A DNA stretch of 64,000 nucleotides from Ooceraea biroi. Lineage: Eukaryota > Arthropoda > Insecta > Hymenoptera > Formicidae. The DNA is taken from contig NC_039512.1 in NCBI RefSeq assembly GCF_003672135.1, forward strand, positions 5,550,874 to 5,614,873. The letters are read 5' to 3'. Under the pieces are notes generated by a model. That model saw only the letters and a list, made by a program, of their open reading frames with translations. It was not told the DNA's origin and searched no databases. Within the stretch, counting starts at the first letter, position 1; the number at the start of each line of letters is the position of its first letter. The position numbers and the translations under genes are program-made. Below are positions 1-13,166 of this stretch, piece after piece.

Positions 1-2014
1 GAAAGAACGTATTTGTACTTCGAATGATTTTGTGATCCTCCTCACCGACGAATGTACGGGGTTGTCTTTTGCAAAAGACTATTACCTTCGACCTCGTCGC
101 ATTACTGTTGCCTGTAAACGGTGGCGTCACGAAACTAGCACATTAGATATTTTGCGGGTAAGCAAAGCGTGGTTTAATCGCTGAGAAAATCCGCTAGTAA
201 CAATCGCATCTCCGTCGGGCATCATGATGCACGTCATGCAACGTGTTTTTTGCAATTTACTCTAAAGTAATCAAGAAAGATAACATTACTGTGCGATAAA
301 TTAACCTGGTAACGACGGTCTAGATAAATAAACCACGTAAGTCATTATTAAATTAAATGTTAGTTATATTGATCTATATTCATAATTCGCTTGAGTAAAA
401 TCAGTTCGACTTTTGCTATTTCGAGTTAAAATAAACAGAAGATAATAATTAATCCATGGAACCGATGATAAAGCATTATTATTGTCATTTATTACTATTA
501 ATATTCATATACTTGATCTTGTGTCCCGAAAATACGTCAATTCCACGCAATTTACAAGAGGTACAATTTCTATTTCCTTTTGAGTTGCTATACATATGAA
601 GTAAAAAGAAACTCAAAATTCTTCGACGAAGAGATCAGACTGCGCTGTTGAGCGTCTTGTTGTCGTATAGTGGCCGGGAATCCATTAGGAGCTATCGTAA
701 CGGTTGGGGAATACACTCTCTCTACTCCCGAAAGGAAGAGTCATCCGGCGGGCTGATCGTGTCGGCATCCCGTCGAGAGAGGTTTCCGAGACGAAGTGAG
801 AAGCAGAGCAGTTGGATCTCGATAAGAACAATGCGCCTGAAACACTTGGTGTAATAGTAGGGTACGTAGGGTCGCGACTCGAAGCTCATGACGACGACGA
901 CAACGAAGAAGAAAAGGAGGAGAAGGAGAAGGAGGACGAAGAGAGGAAGGTGCAGGATAAGAGAGAGCGAGCCAGCTCACCTTGGCGCCCATGGTATGCG
1001 CCCATTGGCGTCCCTCGCAAAGGCGTAGCGTCTCTCCGCGATGGTTGATGTTTTGATAAGAAATCTCGAACTTCTTGGACCTGAAGAACGAGACCGAACG
1101 AGAGAGAGAAAGAAGAGAGAACGGAGAGGAAGAGAGAGGAAAACAGAAAAAGAGAGATAGAGAGAAAATAGTCGTTGCGACAATCTTTACAGCCACTTGT
1201 ATCCTCTCTGTGTCGCACGGCTATAAATGCACTTTATGAATGCAAACAAATACGCCGTTAGAAACATCGATATATTCTCTGTAATTTTGTACAAAAGATG
1301 TCGACAGTTTGAAATTTGAAAGAAGATGAACTGTGACGAAAGGAGAACACTTATCGTACAAGATGCAACTCACGATCCAATCTCTTTAATCTCCTTAATC
1401 TCTTAAAGGACATCGTTTCGCAACAAATCACTCTTCTTCACGTAGATACGAAGCTGACATTTTAAGTAAATTTTGTAAAGATTAAATTAACACCGGGTCC
1501 GGATTCCCTACATCTCTCTTACCTTTTCTCAGGTGTTTTTAATTTCACGAAAAGTATGCCAGCCATTCGCAGTGTTATTAGCGGAATTCAATCATTCGAG
1601 CCATGAATATGGAAAAACAGAATGCTTGTTTGGTATGCTGACACATCGCTGAATCGCATACACCGGCCACTCAATGGACTACGTAACATGAAAAACATTA
1701 TGTATTCGAGGCTACTGCATCGGGAGTGTCACGGTATGTGTGTGGTCGTAAGAGGGAAATCTATAAAACAGAATAAATAATTTTCACGATTTATTAAAAC
1801 AATAGCAAATCAGCACGACAGTATTATTATCATTATTAATAACTGATCAATATAATTAATTACTAATCAATTACTTACATAAAATTTAAAAAATTTGCAC
1901 TCTCGCTAAAATAATTTTATTTTATGAAAACGAATTATCACGTTCGTCATTATTAAATCAAGAGAATGCAAATTGAGAAACAAAATAAGAAGCAAAATAA
2001 AATTGAGACACCTC

Positions 2015-2056
<42 letters not shown>

Positions 2057-4042
2057 ACCAGCGGTTTCTGTTTTATTACTGTTGTACACTCCGAAGAGCT
2101 CCATCAAGCTGGCGAGCCGCGCGGTATGTTGAGCGTTTCGCGGTATTCTCGCGATCCGACGATGCGAAAGTATGCGTTTCGTTTTACGATAGGCATATCG
2201 ATGCCCCTAGGCCCACATCTGCACCGAGAAAACGCGCAGCAGTCGACGACGATGCGCATATGCACGCGGATATCTTAGATATTTCATTTACTCAGCGGGA
2301 TTCGCTCAGCGAGAAATATGTGTCGGGGCACGAGCTGCAAATTCAAAAGATCTCGAATTCGAATTTTTCTTTCTTTTCCATCGAATTTCTCAGACAACCT
2401 TCGGAAACGAGACGTCGATTACGCATTCCGGCATGATTAGCCGCCTTATTATGCGTTACATAACTTAGCAGGCAATGAGGTGGAGAAAAAGAGAAACAGA
2501 AGAAGAAGTAAAGGAAAAAAGAAAATCACCGTCTAATCGCGTGCATTACGTGCGTGCGTCCGTGCGTGCAACGTGCACACAGACACGTACACATACACGG
2601 GTAAATAAATAAACGCGTAGGTGCCTACGAACGCGCGGCGCGGCTCGAGGAATGCCGCGCCTATCTAGGAAAAATCCGGGACATCCTCGTACACCATCGT
2701 CGCACGATCGAGAAAGAGGTCGTCGCGTCGTAGGCCTGTCGGAGATGCATCCTCCGCAATAAAATTCGCAACTCATAACAGGACTGTCACGTCCGCCACT
2801 AGCATTTCGAACGTTGCAACTGGACTTTTCGGTGTACTATGACAATAATGATGTAGGAGAAGACGTAGGAGATCTAGGCTCGCATTCAGAACGCGCTTCC
2901 GACAATAAAAGCGCCTTCAGTGCGGCTTCTCAGGCAATCAGATGTTTTTTAAGCCACTTTTAGAGGCGTTTTTGTTGTTCCGAATATAGACCCAGAGTGA
3001 GAGACATCAGGCTTAAATCGGAAGTGATTAATGCTCTTGCGCTAAACAATCCTAAGGTGAGTTGAAGGCGTTATTGATTCCACCCGGAATCTAAAAAAAA
3101 ACGATTAATGCGCCTGATTGTATCGCTGCTTGCGTGACTGCACGCAAACCGGAAGATCATTCGAGAGATTCGAACAGGAGTCTTCGTGAGAATTAAACAC
3201 TATATGCGCATAAAGTGCGCATAAAGAAGAGCTCGGATACCGTACGTGTAAACACTATGCGTAGCGATGTCCGACGTTGACATCTCGGCATATATATGTC
3301 CGGATACGGTCAGGTCGAGGATGTCAGATACGTAGCGGGACATACGGTCGGTGATGAGGAATGCGTTTCCTTCCTGCTGGACGGACATCGCGGGTACACC
3401 GTACATGGACGCGCGTTCTTGCGCGCGCGCGCGTGATCGGGGATGCGCGATCATCCGCGTCTTGTCCTGTAAGTATGTACTCCGCTAAAATGAGTCATAT
3501 CACGATTACGATTCCATTCATGCCGCCGCGACGAAACGGGAATACCGCGCGAAGCTGCGACGGACGCGCGAGACGCTCGCGAGCGATGCAGCAACGGGAT
3601 GCGGCAGCGAAAGCTCGCGCGACGAGCAACAAGCATGACGATAACGTTACCTCAGGTCGAATTGCACGCGGATTACTTAAGTCTGGAATTTGTTTCTGAG
3701 AATGTTTTCACACAGCGGAAGGCATACGTAAAATTGAGTATAAATTAAGTAATGTGTAAAAAATTGAGATTCTCTTCTCTTCTGAAGACAGTTTTGGAGA
3801 AAATCTACGAAAATACTTTTATAATTTTCTGAAAATTGAAACAGCAGATTCTCTAATTCTCTAACAATAATATTTCTGAAGTATTTTGGAATTGTTTCAC
3901 CTACGAAATATCCTGAAAATATTTTCAAGACCTTTCCTGGAATAATTATTTATCATGATAGATAAAAACATATTCTGGAAAGCATTGAAATATGTCTTCG
4001 ACTTTTATGAACGATATAGGAAAGTTATATTTATCTTTGCAG
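1..4042. other. No gene supported; 5' flank or intron of the PDZ gene
   Basis: I see no exon here with both a convincing reading frame and splice sites. The open frames at about 650-1200 come from purine-rich low-complexity DNA (GAA/GAG runs), and those at 2000-2440 read through a CT microsatellite. Since the first recognised exon of the downstream PDZ gene starts in phase 1 at 4043, at least one earlier coding exon must exist, either inside this stretch unrecognised or before the window. Confidence 0.5.
2018..2052. repeat. (CT)n microsatellite
   Basis: An uninterrupted run of about 17 CT units, followed by a short TTTCTC tail. It creates spurious serine/leucine open frames on the + strand. 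Confidence 0.95.
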
Positions 4043-4287
4043 CTAAACACTTAGTGCTGGTGACGGATCCCGAGATCGTCGAGGATGCATACGCCTTCGA
4101 TAATCCTTGCTTCAAGGACGCGACGTCTGCGGTGGTTGGTCGCGTCGTGGAGAGACCATCATCGAGCACACCGGTGGATACGTCCGCGAAGGATTCCACG
4201 CGATGGTCCACGCCTTGGTCGTCTCTGGGCCTTGGATCGGCAATTCGCAGCGATAAACGCCGAACTCTCGATGACTCTTGTGTCGGG
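4043..4287 (+). CDS. PDZ gene, first visible coding exon
   Basis: Acceptor TTTATCTTTGCAG ends at 4042 and donor GTAAGT begins at 4288. The exon enters in phase 1 and leaves in phase 0. It encodes 81 residues, including YAFDNPCFKDAT and a Ser/Thr-rich stretch, and no known domain. The phase-1 entry shows an upstream coding exon exists. Confidence 0.75.
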
Positions 4288-7200
4288 GTAAGTAATGCAT
4301 TTAATTATTATATTTTTGTAAATGGAAAATGTAAGAAAAAAAAGGTAAAAAGAAAAGTGCTAATCTTATTCTTGATATATAAAAAAATAAAAAATTATAG
4401 TGGATCAGTTTGACGAATTATCAGGCATTAGGTAATTCGCAATTTCTTTATATTCGTTGAAAATAAGTATTACTCAGTTGGTCAATTAAATTTAGATTTC
4501 ATATCATTGTTTTACACAAAAAATCTCAAGACGTTGACTATCTTAGATGCATCTTATGATTGATCTATCATTGAGACAATTCAGCTATTTTCATATAATT
4601 ATTATATATACATATATACCGTATGACAAAATGACACATTGCTGAGCACTTATTTTTAATTGGAAGATTATTGGTGTAAACGACTGTATTATTGCTCGCC
4701 AGGTGGGCAATAAATTCCGCAGTCAAACCTAAAGAAGTGTCGAACATGATAATAGTCCTTGTTAGTCACGCGATACCAACCAACGTGATAATTGCAAGAT
4801 GATGTGGAAGGCGGTGTGTAACATTTATAATTTTCTATGATCTAATCTGTGATCTGGCTTCAAACTATCAAAGTATTCAAGGAACTGCTGAACCAGTCTG
4901 CGAAGAATACTTAAATTAAAACTAACTTGCAAATTTCCCACAAAGTCTATAAAGATCTTTAGGATCGTGAATAATGAAATCTCATCCGTAATCCGCGAAA
5001 ATTCATTGTTAGCCTAATTCATAAAATGATTTATCCTTAAGAACAAATTAAAAAGCAGTAATGCATGAAAAAAATATAAGTACAAAAAATAAAATATACC
5101 GGGAATGGAAGTCAAGCAGATCGTTTCACGTAATATCTTTATCCTAAAGATTTATCAACAAATGTGTTATTCGCGATCCACACGTCAGTTTAATGTCCCG
5201 TACGTGACACATCACATGGCCGGACGTAATGATGCAGTCAATACAGGCATGAGTCCTCTTTCATAAGAATATGACGTATCTCCTTCATCCACTTGTCCCT
5301 GAGTTATTAGCTCGTCATCGGCAAGGTTCCCGTTCATTGATCGTTGCTTCTCGGGATCGTACTCGGGATTGCGCTCAATGACGCCAATGCGAATTCGCAC
5401 ACACGTACATACGAATGGTAAACACGACCCACATGCAATAATTCAGCTCCCGTGGAGCCAGTCTTTTCATCACCCGTGTAACAGTCATCCGTTTTGTCGT
5501 TCCAGCCCAAGGCCACCAGGGTCAGCGTGGTCAGCCTGCGCAGTCGTGACTTCACCGGACTGGGCTTTAATGTGTGCGGTAACATGAGGGAGGGCATCTT
5601 CGTTAAGGACCTGCTACACCGCGGCCCTGCATCCGAGTCCGGACGGATACATCCTGGTACGTAATAAAATGTTCTTGCATCGTATTCAAGGACGGATCTA
5701 TATAGTCTAGGATGAAGCCATCCTAGAATAGAACATACTTGGGATTCGTTTAACTAAATTTTTATTACACAAAGAAATGCAAGTTTCTTTTGCGTACAAA
5801 TCAGTCTGACATATTGATTTCATTCTCCGTACGTCATAAATTTATATTTGTTTATTTATCAGCAAAATAGTATTTAATAATTACAACGTTGAGGATAATC
5901 CATAAAAAACTTCATTTTCGGACTCTCTCAAGTTCCTAAAAGATTTTCTTCAGTTTGATTTTACAAATTTTTCTTTTTTTTATTCTTAACTTTTACTTCT
6001 TGCGTCTCTTAATGACCTACCTCTATTACGATTGTCTCGCGACTCAATTTTCTCCTTGTTCGTCATATCAAGATTGAAACGTGGCATGATTTCTATTGAG
6101 AAACAGCAACTCGATTAAGCGATTAAACGAATTATAATTCAATACTTCAATTAATGTGAATATGTTTCTCAAGGGAAGTCATCCGCGAACCTGAGAATCA
6201 CCCACATACCTAGATTTCGCAGTGAAAGCACTGTTACTGCCACATTCAAGCATTTGATAATGCGTGTCGTGAGACGATTAAAATGGAGTATTAAGTCCTC
6301 ATTAAAGTGCATTCGCTGGCGTAAGTGGAGTGCACGATTCGCCATACTATGATGTTGATGGCCCCGTTTGGTAAAGGCACAAAAATTTGAATTTTGACTC
6401 AACGGTTCTTGTACAAACTTGAATTAAAAAGTAAATTACGATGAACTTAATAGCTTTTATTAACAGTTATTTAGATATTATTAAATCTACAGAATTCATT
6501 TTCTATCTGTGTGCAGTGTTGCACATATTAGAATCTTAACGTTTTGATTTTTCTGGTAATCTAAAGATTCAAAGTAAAATTTAATTTTTCTAAGATACTT
6601 TCGTCATTTTCTTTTGAGATAGATTAGCAATCGTAATATTAGCAATCTCTAAAATACATAACGCTGCAAAAGTTTTTCTAAAATCACTAAATATCTTTTT
6701 TCCCCTCGCAGGCGATCGCATCTCCAGCGTAAAAATCAGCTTCCGTAACATGGTGTACGAGGACGCGTTGACAATTCTGAGCTACGCTTCGCCATACGAC
6801 GTGGAATTGGAGGTGGAGAACGGCGGTGGCGGCTCGAAACCAACGACATTGCTGAAGAAGAGCGTGGGTCCGAGTTCGACGAGGATCTGCCATCCACTCT
6901 ACAGAAGCCAGTCAATCCCGGAGCTGTCACAGGCGCACAAGAGTATCGCAAAGCGACTCTTCATCGCCGACCCAAACGAGTCCGTGGGCTCCAATTACTC
7001 GACGGCAAACTCGAAGTCGTCGTCGAAGTTGACGCCTGGTGGCGGACAGAGCCTCGAAAGGCGTCACGAGGAGACGAAGAACAATCATTACAAGTTCGGC
7101 ATCAAGGTATTACCGGCATTAGACGGCACCGTGCACCGGATCGAGAATCAGAACGAGCATAACACTAATCTGGAGAGGAGGCACTCGCGCAAACTCGACG

Positions 7201-9803
7201 CGGAGAAACTGCTGAATATAAACCGGCATTCCGCGACATCGTGCGACGGCACGACCGACGAGAGAAAGATGTATAACGAGCGTCTTCAGCAACGCGCGGA
7301 TTGCGATGCGAAGACCACTGCTGACGTTCGCAGCATCGACATGCCGGACAAAGGCGGCAAGAGTGTCGACGAGGGACTCAACATACCGTCGGAAGTGCCG
7401 ACGGAGGTGCACAATGCGGCCATGGCGGCACGCAGAAACCGCAAGAGCAGTTCGGAGCCACTGACCGCGCACAAGACAATATCCGAGTCGGAAGGCGGCA
7501 AGAGCCCGCAGAAGAACAAACGTAAGGCACCAGCACCGCCGAAGAGCGCTGGCGACGTTGCGACACCATCCGCGAGGAAGGACGCCATTGACACCATCGA
7601 CACCATCGCCGATTACACGGAGTCGCTGTGCGACTACGTAAACAAGGCGCGCGAGAACACGGATACCGCCGCCGCTGACGCACGACGACACCGTCTCGAG
7701 TGCCAGTCGACGGCGAACAGACGGAACTCCGAGTCGGACACCGACAGCGAGATGCAGAACAGTTTCACGACGATCGAGTTGAATCCGTCGGACATTACGA
7801 TCCACCGCACGCCTGTGCCGGAAACGAACGACGACGGAGACGAAGACGACATGTACAGGAAGGCAGCCAGCCTGGGGGATCTGTCCAAGTATGAGAACAA
7901 GACAGCGACGACCTTGGAGAGGGCACAAAGCCTGGATATGGGAGCCGAGACGGGCGCGAAAAAACGCAAGGCGCCGTTGCCGCCAGACGACATCAACGAG
8001 TCCACGGAGGACCTCACGAAGCTCGATCAGATCGACACCTTTGATCAACGAAAGCTGAAGAAGTCGAACGAATGGGGTACTCTAGAAGATGTGATCTGGA
8101 GCGAGGCTGCTGATACGGCGGATGAAAAGACGCGGGGAAAAGCGCGCACGCGAAAGAGAAGCAACGGTACTCTGGAACGTTCCAAATCTGCAGTGGAGAT
8201 TAAGCTGAAGGAGGAAATCAGCATATCGACGATCACGGCGGCCGACGATGCGCCTGAGAAGAAAAAGATGAAATCAGACGACGAGTCAGACCGCGAAGTC
8301 ACCACCAGCATCGAGCTGTACAATTTGCCTTTAAGCAAGCGATTAACCGAGGAGTTTATCCACAACGAACGGATGTTCAACCCGGACGAGGATAATTCTC
8401 TGGCCAGGATCGTGAACGATGGCAGAGTAGTGAAAAGCCCAACGCCGGAAGAGGTGGAGCTGAACTTCCAGTTGGCCGACGAGAAACGCCAGCAGAAGGC
8501 CGAAAACAACGTGGAAAATTCCACGACGGAGAAGTCAGAAGACTTCAATCGCGCCTTGCGCTATTTCGAGCTGCATGCGAGCGCATCGCCGACATCTCCG
8601 GATCCAAAAGTCAATCTGACGCGGCTGGACGAGTGGAGAGAAGAGAAAGCACCTGCAGTCGACGACACGTCGCTCTATGCCGGCAAGCAACCAGTCGTGG
8701 AAGAACCCATCTTGAAAGTGACAGTAGATAGGGGTCACGGTTGCCGCGGTTGCGAGGACAGATGCAGCCAGCACAGCGCCGACTGCGAGAAGCGAGCTGT
8801 CGGAGGGCAACATCGCGTAACCGCGCGGCCACTCTCGGAAGATGTGGAGATAGAACGAACGTCCACGCCGACACACGTGCGAGTTTACACGGCCAAGTCG
8901 GAACCGGCTAGGTACAACAATAAAGATGCAGAGGAGCTTACAGAGAAGAAGAATGGTGGTGGTTTCTCCACGTTCCACGCGCACCGGACGAAGTTCGAGC
9001 AACGTGCGATGACAGAGCAGCAACGCGACAAGTACTCACCGATCAAACTGAATTCTCCGACCGACTCATCTGCATTGGAGACACATTTTGCCAGGCGCGT
9101 CATCAATGTTACCAGCCGTGACGAGGATGACGACGAAGAGGATGAATATGAGTTCGGCTCAAGTGTTAGGGCAAACAGCAAGAGCCCGTCATCACCCAAG
9201 GAAGATCGTCACAACATCAGCAGCGTTAGCGTATCGAGCGGCGAGAACAGTGAAGACAGCGGTCTGGTTCGAGAGTCGATGGACTACAACTCGCAAGATC
9301 CGCAGGAGAACAATCGTCCACCGTTGCCCAACACGCCCGTGCCGAACGCCACGCAGAAGATGACCTACATCACGGAAATCAAAGTATCGCCTAATCGGGA
9401 GGGCGTTCACGGGACCGACAACGAGAACGAGGAAGCGACGACTGGTAGCAATGGGGAGCCGCGGCAGCTGGCACAACGCGAGATCAGAGTGACGGCGAAT
9501 GGTAGACCTACGTCTGGCAAGAAACCACCGGTACCGCCACGGCGATCGGATATCACAAAGAGTCCGCGGGACGATCACGCGGACAAGCAGGTAGTCTACG
9601 TGTCCGAGTACAAGTCTAGCACCGGCAAGGGTGCCCAGATCCTGGATACGCATTCGCCGGAGGTCAAGCAATCGGACAACAAGAAGTTCGAGCAGTGGAT
9701 TTTTATGACTGATAAGGAACAAAATCGCTGGAGCGCCCCTTCCGCCGGTCAAACCCAGCCCGTAACGAACATCGTGTTGTCATCCAGGAACGATACAAAT
9801 TAG
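4043..9803 (+). CDS. PDZ-domain scaffold protein with long charged tail (5' partial)
   Basis: Three exons join in frame: 4043-4287, 5506-5656 and 6712-9803, with a TAG stop at 9801. At least 1160 residues are visible. The single PDZ domain is split over exons 2 and 3: it opens with a beta-strand and the carboxylate-binding loop GLGF (exon 2), continues through EGIFVKDLLHRGPASESG, and ends in exon 3 with GDRISSVKISFRNMVYEDAL and SPYDVELEVE. After the PDZ come about 1000 residues rich in Asp, Glu, Lys, Arg and Ser with no recognisable fold. Three proline-rich basic motifs lie in this tail: KRKAPAPP (about 7517), KRKAPLPP (about 7963) and KKPPVPPR (about 9521). PDZ domains bind C-terminal peptides of membrane or junction proteins; the basic-proline motifs look like SH3 ligands. 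A likely role is a cortical or junctional scaffold. It may be the insect big bang family, but I recall that only loosely, so no symbol is given. Confidence 0.85.
5506..5656 (+). CDS. PDZ gene, exon with PDZ first half (GLGF loop)
   Basis: Acceptor TTTTGTCGTTCCAG ends at 5505 and donor GTACGT starts at 5657. Entry is phase 0 and exit phase 1. The exon carries the PDZ beta-A and beta-B strands, with GLGF at the canonical carboxylate-binding position. Confidence 0.88.
6712..9803 (+). CDS. PDZ gene, 3.1-kb terminal coding exon
   Basis: Acceptor TTTTTTCCCCTCGCAG ends at 6711 and entry is phase 1, matching exon 5506-5656. It completes the PDZ domain, then runs open for about 1000 residues to TAG at 9801-9803. 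Codon usage is GC-rich compared with the surrounding introns, as expected for coding sequence. A short motif of the form LER-x-x-S or similar recurs four times (about 7050, 7168, 7912 and 8170). The very long open frames on the minus strand here (for example 7119-8048) are shadows of this exon. Confidence 0.9.
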
Positions 9804-12600
9804 CAGATCCGTGATCCTAGTTCGCGACTTTTTTGAAAACGCGAAACAAGAAAAGTGATTGCCAATTGCTCGTTTTAGAAAGGACATTTTATCTCAAAAC
9901 TATCGGAAATTGCTTTCCTTCCCCCCCAAACGATTTTGCTTAGGAAAACAAATCGTACAGTTATGATACTAACGTTAACGAATTTTCATTCCTAAAAAAT
10001 AAGAAACTTGAGATAAAGTCTTTTCTTTTACGAAAAAAGAACCGATTTAATTAAAGATTTCGAATGAAAACAAGTTAAGTATCGCAATAATGTTGAAATA
10101 TTCTTATGTGTATTTTTTTACGGCTGTTAACACCATTTTAATTTTACTCTACGATATTTAACTTCAGAGTTTTCATTTCCAATCTTTAGCTTAACTGCGA
10201 TAAACAATTCAGATGGAAGGCTACAATATTAACTGAAAGAAGAGAAAAGGAATATGGTTAACTTTATGTCACGTATGTTGATGCATTTCTTCAGGTTCAT
10301 CATGTCTTACGACATGTATATAATATCCACAAAATGGTTTATGAATGTTTGAGAAATTTTATGTTCTATATAAGACTTCGTGCATCTAATGTTCAAAAAT
10401 TAGTCTAAAAATTAGAAAAGATTAGTCGCGGACTGGCATGTGAAACAATCAGTAAAAGTGCTGATAAACTACGTGCCATAAAGAATAATTATGATAGAGT
10501 GGGATTATTTGAAGAACAGAACTGAATTGCATGTACGCGGATTTAACTTACGATTACATTTAATTTAATGTGTTAGGTTCAATCGAACAACGTGAATAAA
10601 GAAGTTACAATCCCGAAGATTGTACATACTTTCTCCATGTCGCAACTTTACCGTATGTAAATATAGGTCAGTGTTTTAAGAACGTGACCACTAAAGTAAG
10701 CCTAGCAGCAGTTAATAAAAAATACATAATCTCTTCTTTCGTACGAGTGTACGTATTTTTCATTAACAAAGTCTTTAACTTTCCCCATCGAATCAAAATA
10801 ATATTTAACAAGATAGTTAAAACTCTTTAACTGATCGATAAAACGATAAAACAATACGTACAAGAAAATGAAAAGATGTAAACTTGAATATTACTTGCAG
10901 CCTGAAAATATTTTGTTTTACTTAAATAGAAATATTTAATAAAATGTATACGTCCAATATGAAATGCAAATATTTGCGTTAACAAGATCTGTAATCAAAT
11001 GATAAACCATGCGACTATGTGTACTGTGTATATTTAACACATAAGTGAAGTAATCTGTAAAGTTGGGATTAATGAACTTAAGTAGTGATTTACTAACATA
11101 ATCTAGTTATGCATGCGTATTATCGAGATATACAAAGAATGAATATATACTTAATACGCAGAATTTTACGTGTAATTATTTTGTTTGCTTTATATGAAAA
11201 CGCATTGTACGCTCAAAAAAAAGTAAACTGCACGCGCACGTAACTTCGGTCTTAAATACATATAAAGAATGCATGTAAAGTGTGTATTATAGACATTCCA
11301 ATGATGCATCATTGCATAACTACATTGCAAACATTACATCGTTTCTTTTTATCGTTATCCAACTTACCTGATTTTTAACGTCCTAAAATAACAGAGGAAT
11401 CTCGAAATATATAAACTCATTAAAAATACCTTACATCAGTATGCTATAAATGTTCCATCGTGTATGAATGGATTATTATATCACATTATTTGCGCAAAGC
11501 GAAACGTTACTGTTAAAACTGGCTTAAGCAGTTAGTCATTGCGAGTTTTTCTGTGTGTATGTTTATTAAAACATAATTTATTCTCCAAGACTAACATGTT
11601 GGTAACGTACATTACATTGTCTATCGTTTGTTAGTGAGAATTGTATAAATTTTTAATAAATAAAAGTGTTATATTTTTAGACGTAGATCTTGGTATTGAA
11701 AATATATGTATATTTTTTTATGTGAGGATACTTTCTTATGAAAATTATTTTTCTCCAGTAGATTTATAGCACTTCAAGATCAACTTAGACTAGCTATTAC
11801 GTTAGAGATACAGATTTTTAAATTTAATTAAATTTAGGTCACATTCCACACCAAATAATCTTGCATATTATGCAAACAGAAAAAATAAACATTGTGCTAA
11901 TAAAGATGGAACATACTGTGTAAAAAGAAGTAGCGAAGGATGAAAATAGAATAAAATAAGTTGTTCAATCTAGTATTTAATCGATATTATTAATATCACA
12001 GTTACATAAACTTACATATTGCGTGATACAGAACATATATCTGTAACAATTTTTATTACATCGTTTCTCTTTTGTGTACAGATTCCCTCACCTGAGACGA
12101 TACCCTTGGAAGATATGTGTGTAATTTTATTGTGAAATATATGGATTAAATTCTCATATAACATATCTTTAATTTCTTTTTAGTTCTGTTTACTATTTTT
12201 GTTATAAGCTATAGACAATATACTAAATTTGTTGTGTTTATAAAAAATCGACAGAATTTTCTCTTGTATTCAATTTTCTGATTATGATACTTTCTTATTA
12301 ATTTTTATCATTATCATTATACTCTTTATCAATAAGCCTGCTTTTAGGAGCTCGATAATATTTTTGTGATCGATATATTGTGTGATCATTTACCATTAAC
12401 ATATCATAACGCACCACATAGATACTTACGAGTTAATGAAAAATAAAGGAATAATAATTAACTTTGATGTAAATGATGAATGTTGTGCGTCTACATTTCC
12501 AAAAAAAGTTTAGATACATAGTGTGTTTTATCAAGTAAGCAAGAAAATTTTATTGTAGAAGTTTTGTAGAAGTACCTATAACATTTTTAGTAAAGGCGTT
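9804..12600 (+). other. PDZ gene 3' UTR and convergent intergenic space
   Basis: AT-rich sequence without coding potential. Candidate poly(A) signals AATAAA for the + strand occur at 10595-10600 and near 10715, 10938 and 11655, so the 3' UTR is probably between 0.8 and 1.9 kb long. On the minus strand, TTTATT near 12548 is a candidate poly(A) signal for CRIPT. The two genes are therefore tail to tail. Confidence 0.5.
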
Positions 12601-12863
12601 TCTTTTGGAAAGATATTTTGTATAACCGTTTTAATGAAGAAATAAACAAGTGATAATAATTCAATATTATATTGAAAACACGATAGAATAGAAATTGCAG
12701 AAATAAATATTAAGAACATTTTACGCAGCTGTTATGTGATTCAGAAACGAATGCTAAAAATGTTATACTTCTGCAATAAAATTTCCATATCTAAAATAAA
12801 CATATATATGTATACACATATATATTACTTAACTGCTTTAACTGTACAAAATTATCATAGAAA

Positions 12864-13166
12864 TTAGGTAGCTGATTGTTTGTAATTCTTTGTACTCATT
12901 AGTTTTTTGCCACACATAGCGCATATGGCTTTTTTATACGCGCACGACTGACAGTAGTGAGATCCTACTTGGTGTACTTTCTGCCTGCATATCCTGCAAA
13001 TCTCGAACTTCGTCGTGTACGGGTTGAATCGTGCCTTTCCTGCGGAAAGAGCCTTGTTTTCTCCCACCTTGCGACCTCCGCTTTCCACCGTGTTCCTCGC
13101 GCCCGTTTTCCAAGGATCCGGGGTAATAACCTTACCCAATTTCTGTTGGCACTTTTCGCAGACCAT
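12864..13166 (-). CDS. CRIPT: CRIPT, cysteine-rich PDZ-binding protein homologue
   Basis: A complete 100-residue protein in a single coding exon, starting at the ATG (13166-13164) that opens MVCEKC and stopping at TAA (12866-12864). The length equals the family norm of about 101. It shows the family hallmarks: N-terminal CxxC, the stretch ITPDPWKTGARNT, ESGGRK, NENKALS-like and KARFNPY, then zinc-binding pairs CRIC, HYCQSCAYKK and ICAMCGKK. CRIPT binds PSD-95 PDZ3 and tubulin in vertebrates and is also reported as a minor-spliceosome factor; those roles are family knowledge. The C-terminus here is YKQSAT, whereas vertebrate CRIPT ends in a PDZ ligand with a final valine. The frame stays open 14 codons upstream, but without an ATG (the first codon is TTG), so I chose 13166. 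Confidence 0.97.
   Translation of the reverse strand: MVCEKCQQKLGKVITPDPWKTGARNTVESGGRKVGENKALSAGKARFNPYTTKFEICRICRQKVHQVGSHYCQSCAYKKAICAMCGKKLMSTKNYKQSAT

Noticed and set aside
812..1048. Acidic + strand open frame with a Glu/Lys run
   Set aside because: Made of purine-rich simple sequence, with no family resemblance and no clear splice sites.
7119..8048. 309-codon minus-strand open frame
   Set aside because: Shadow of the PDZ gene's terminal exon; it has no start context, domain or splice partner.
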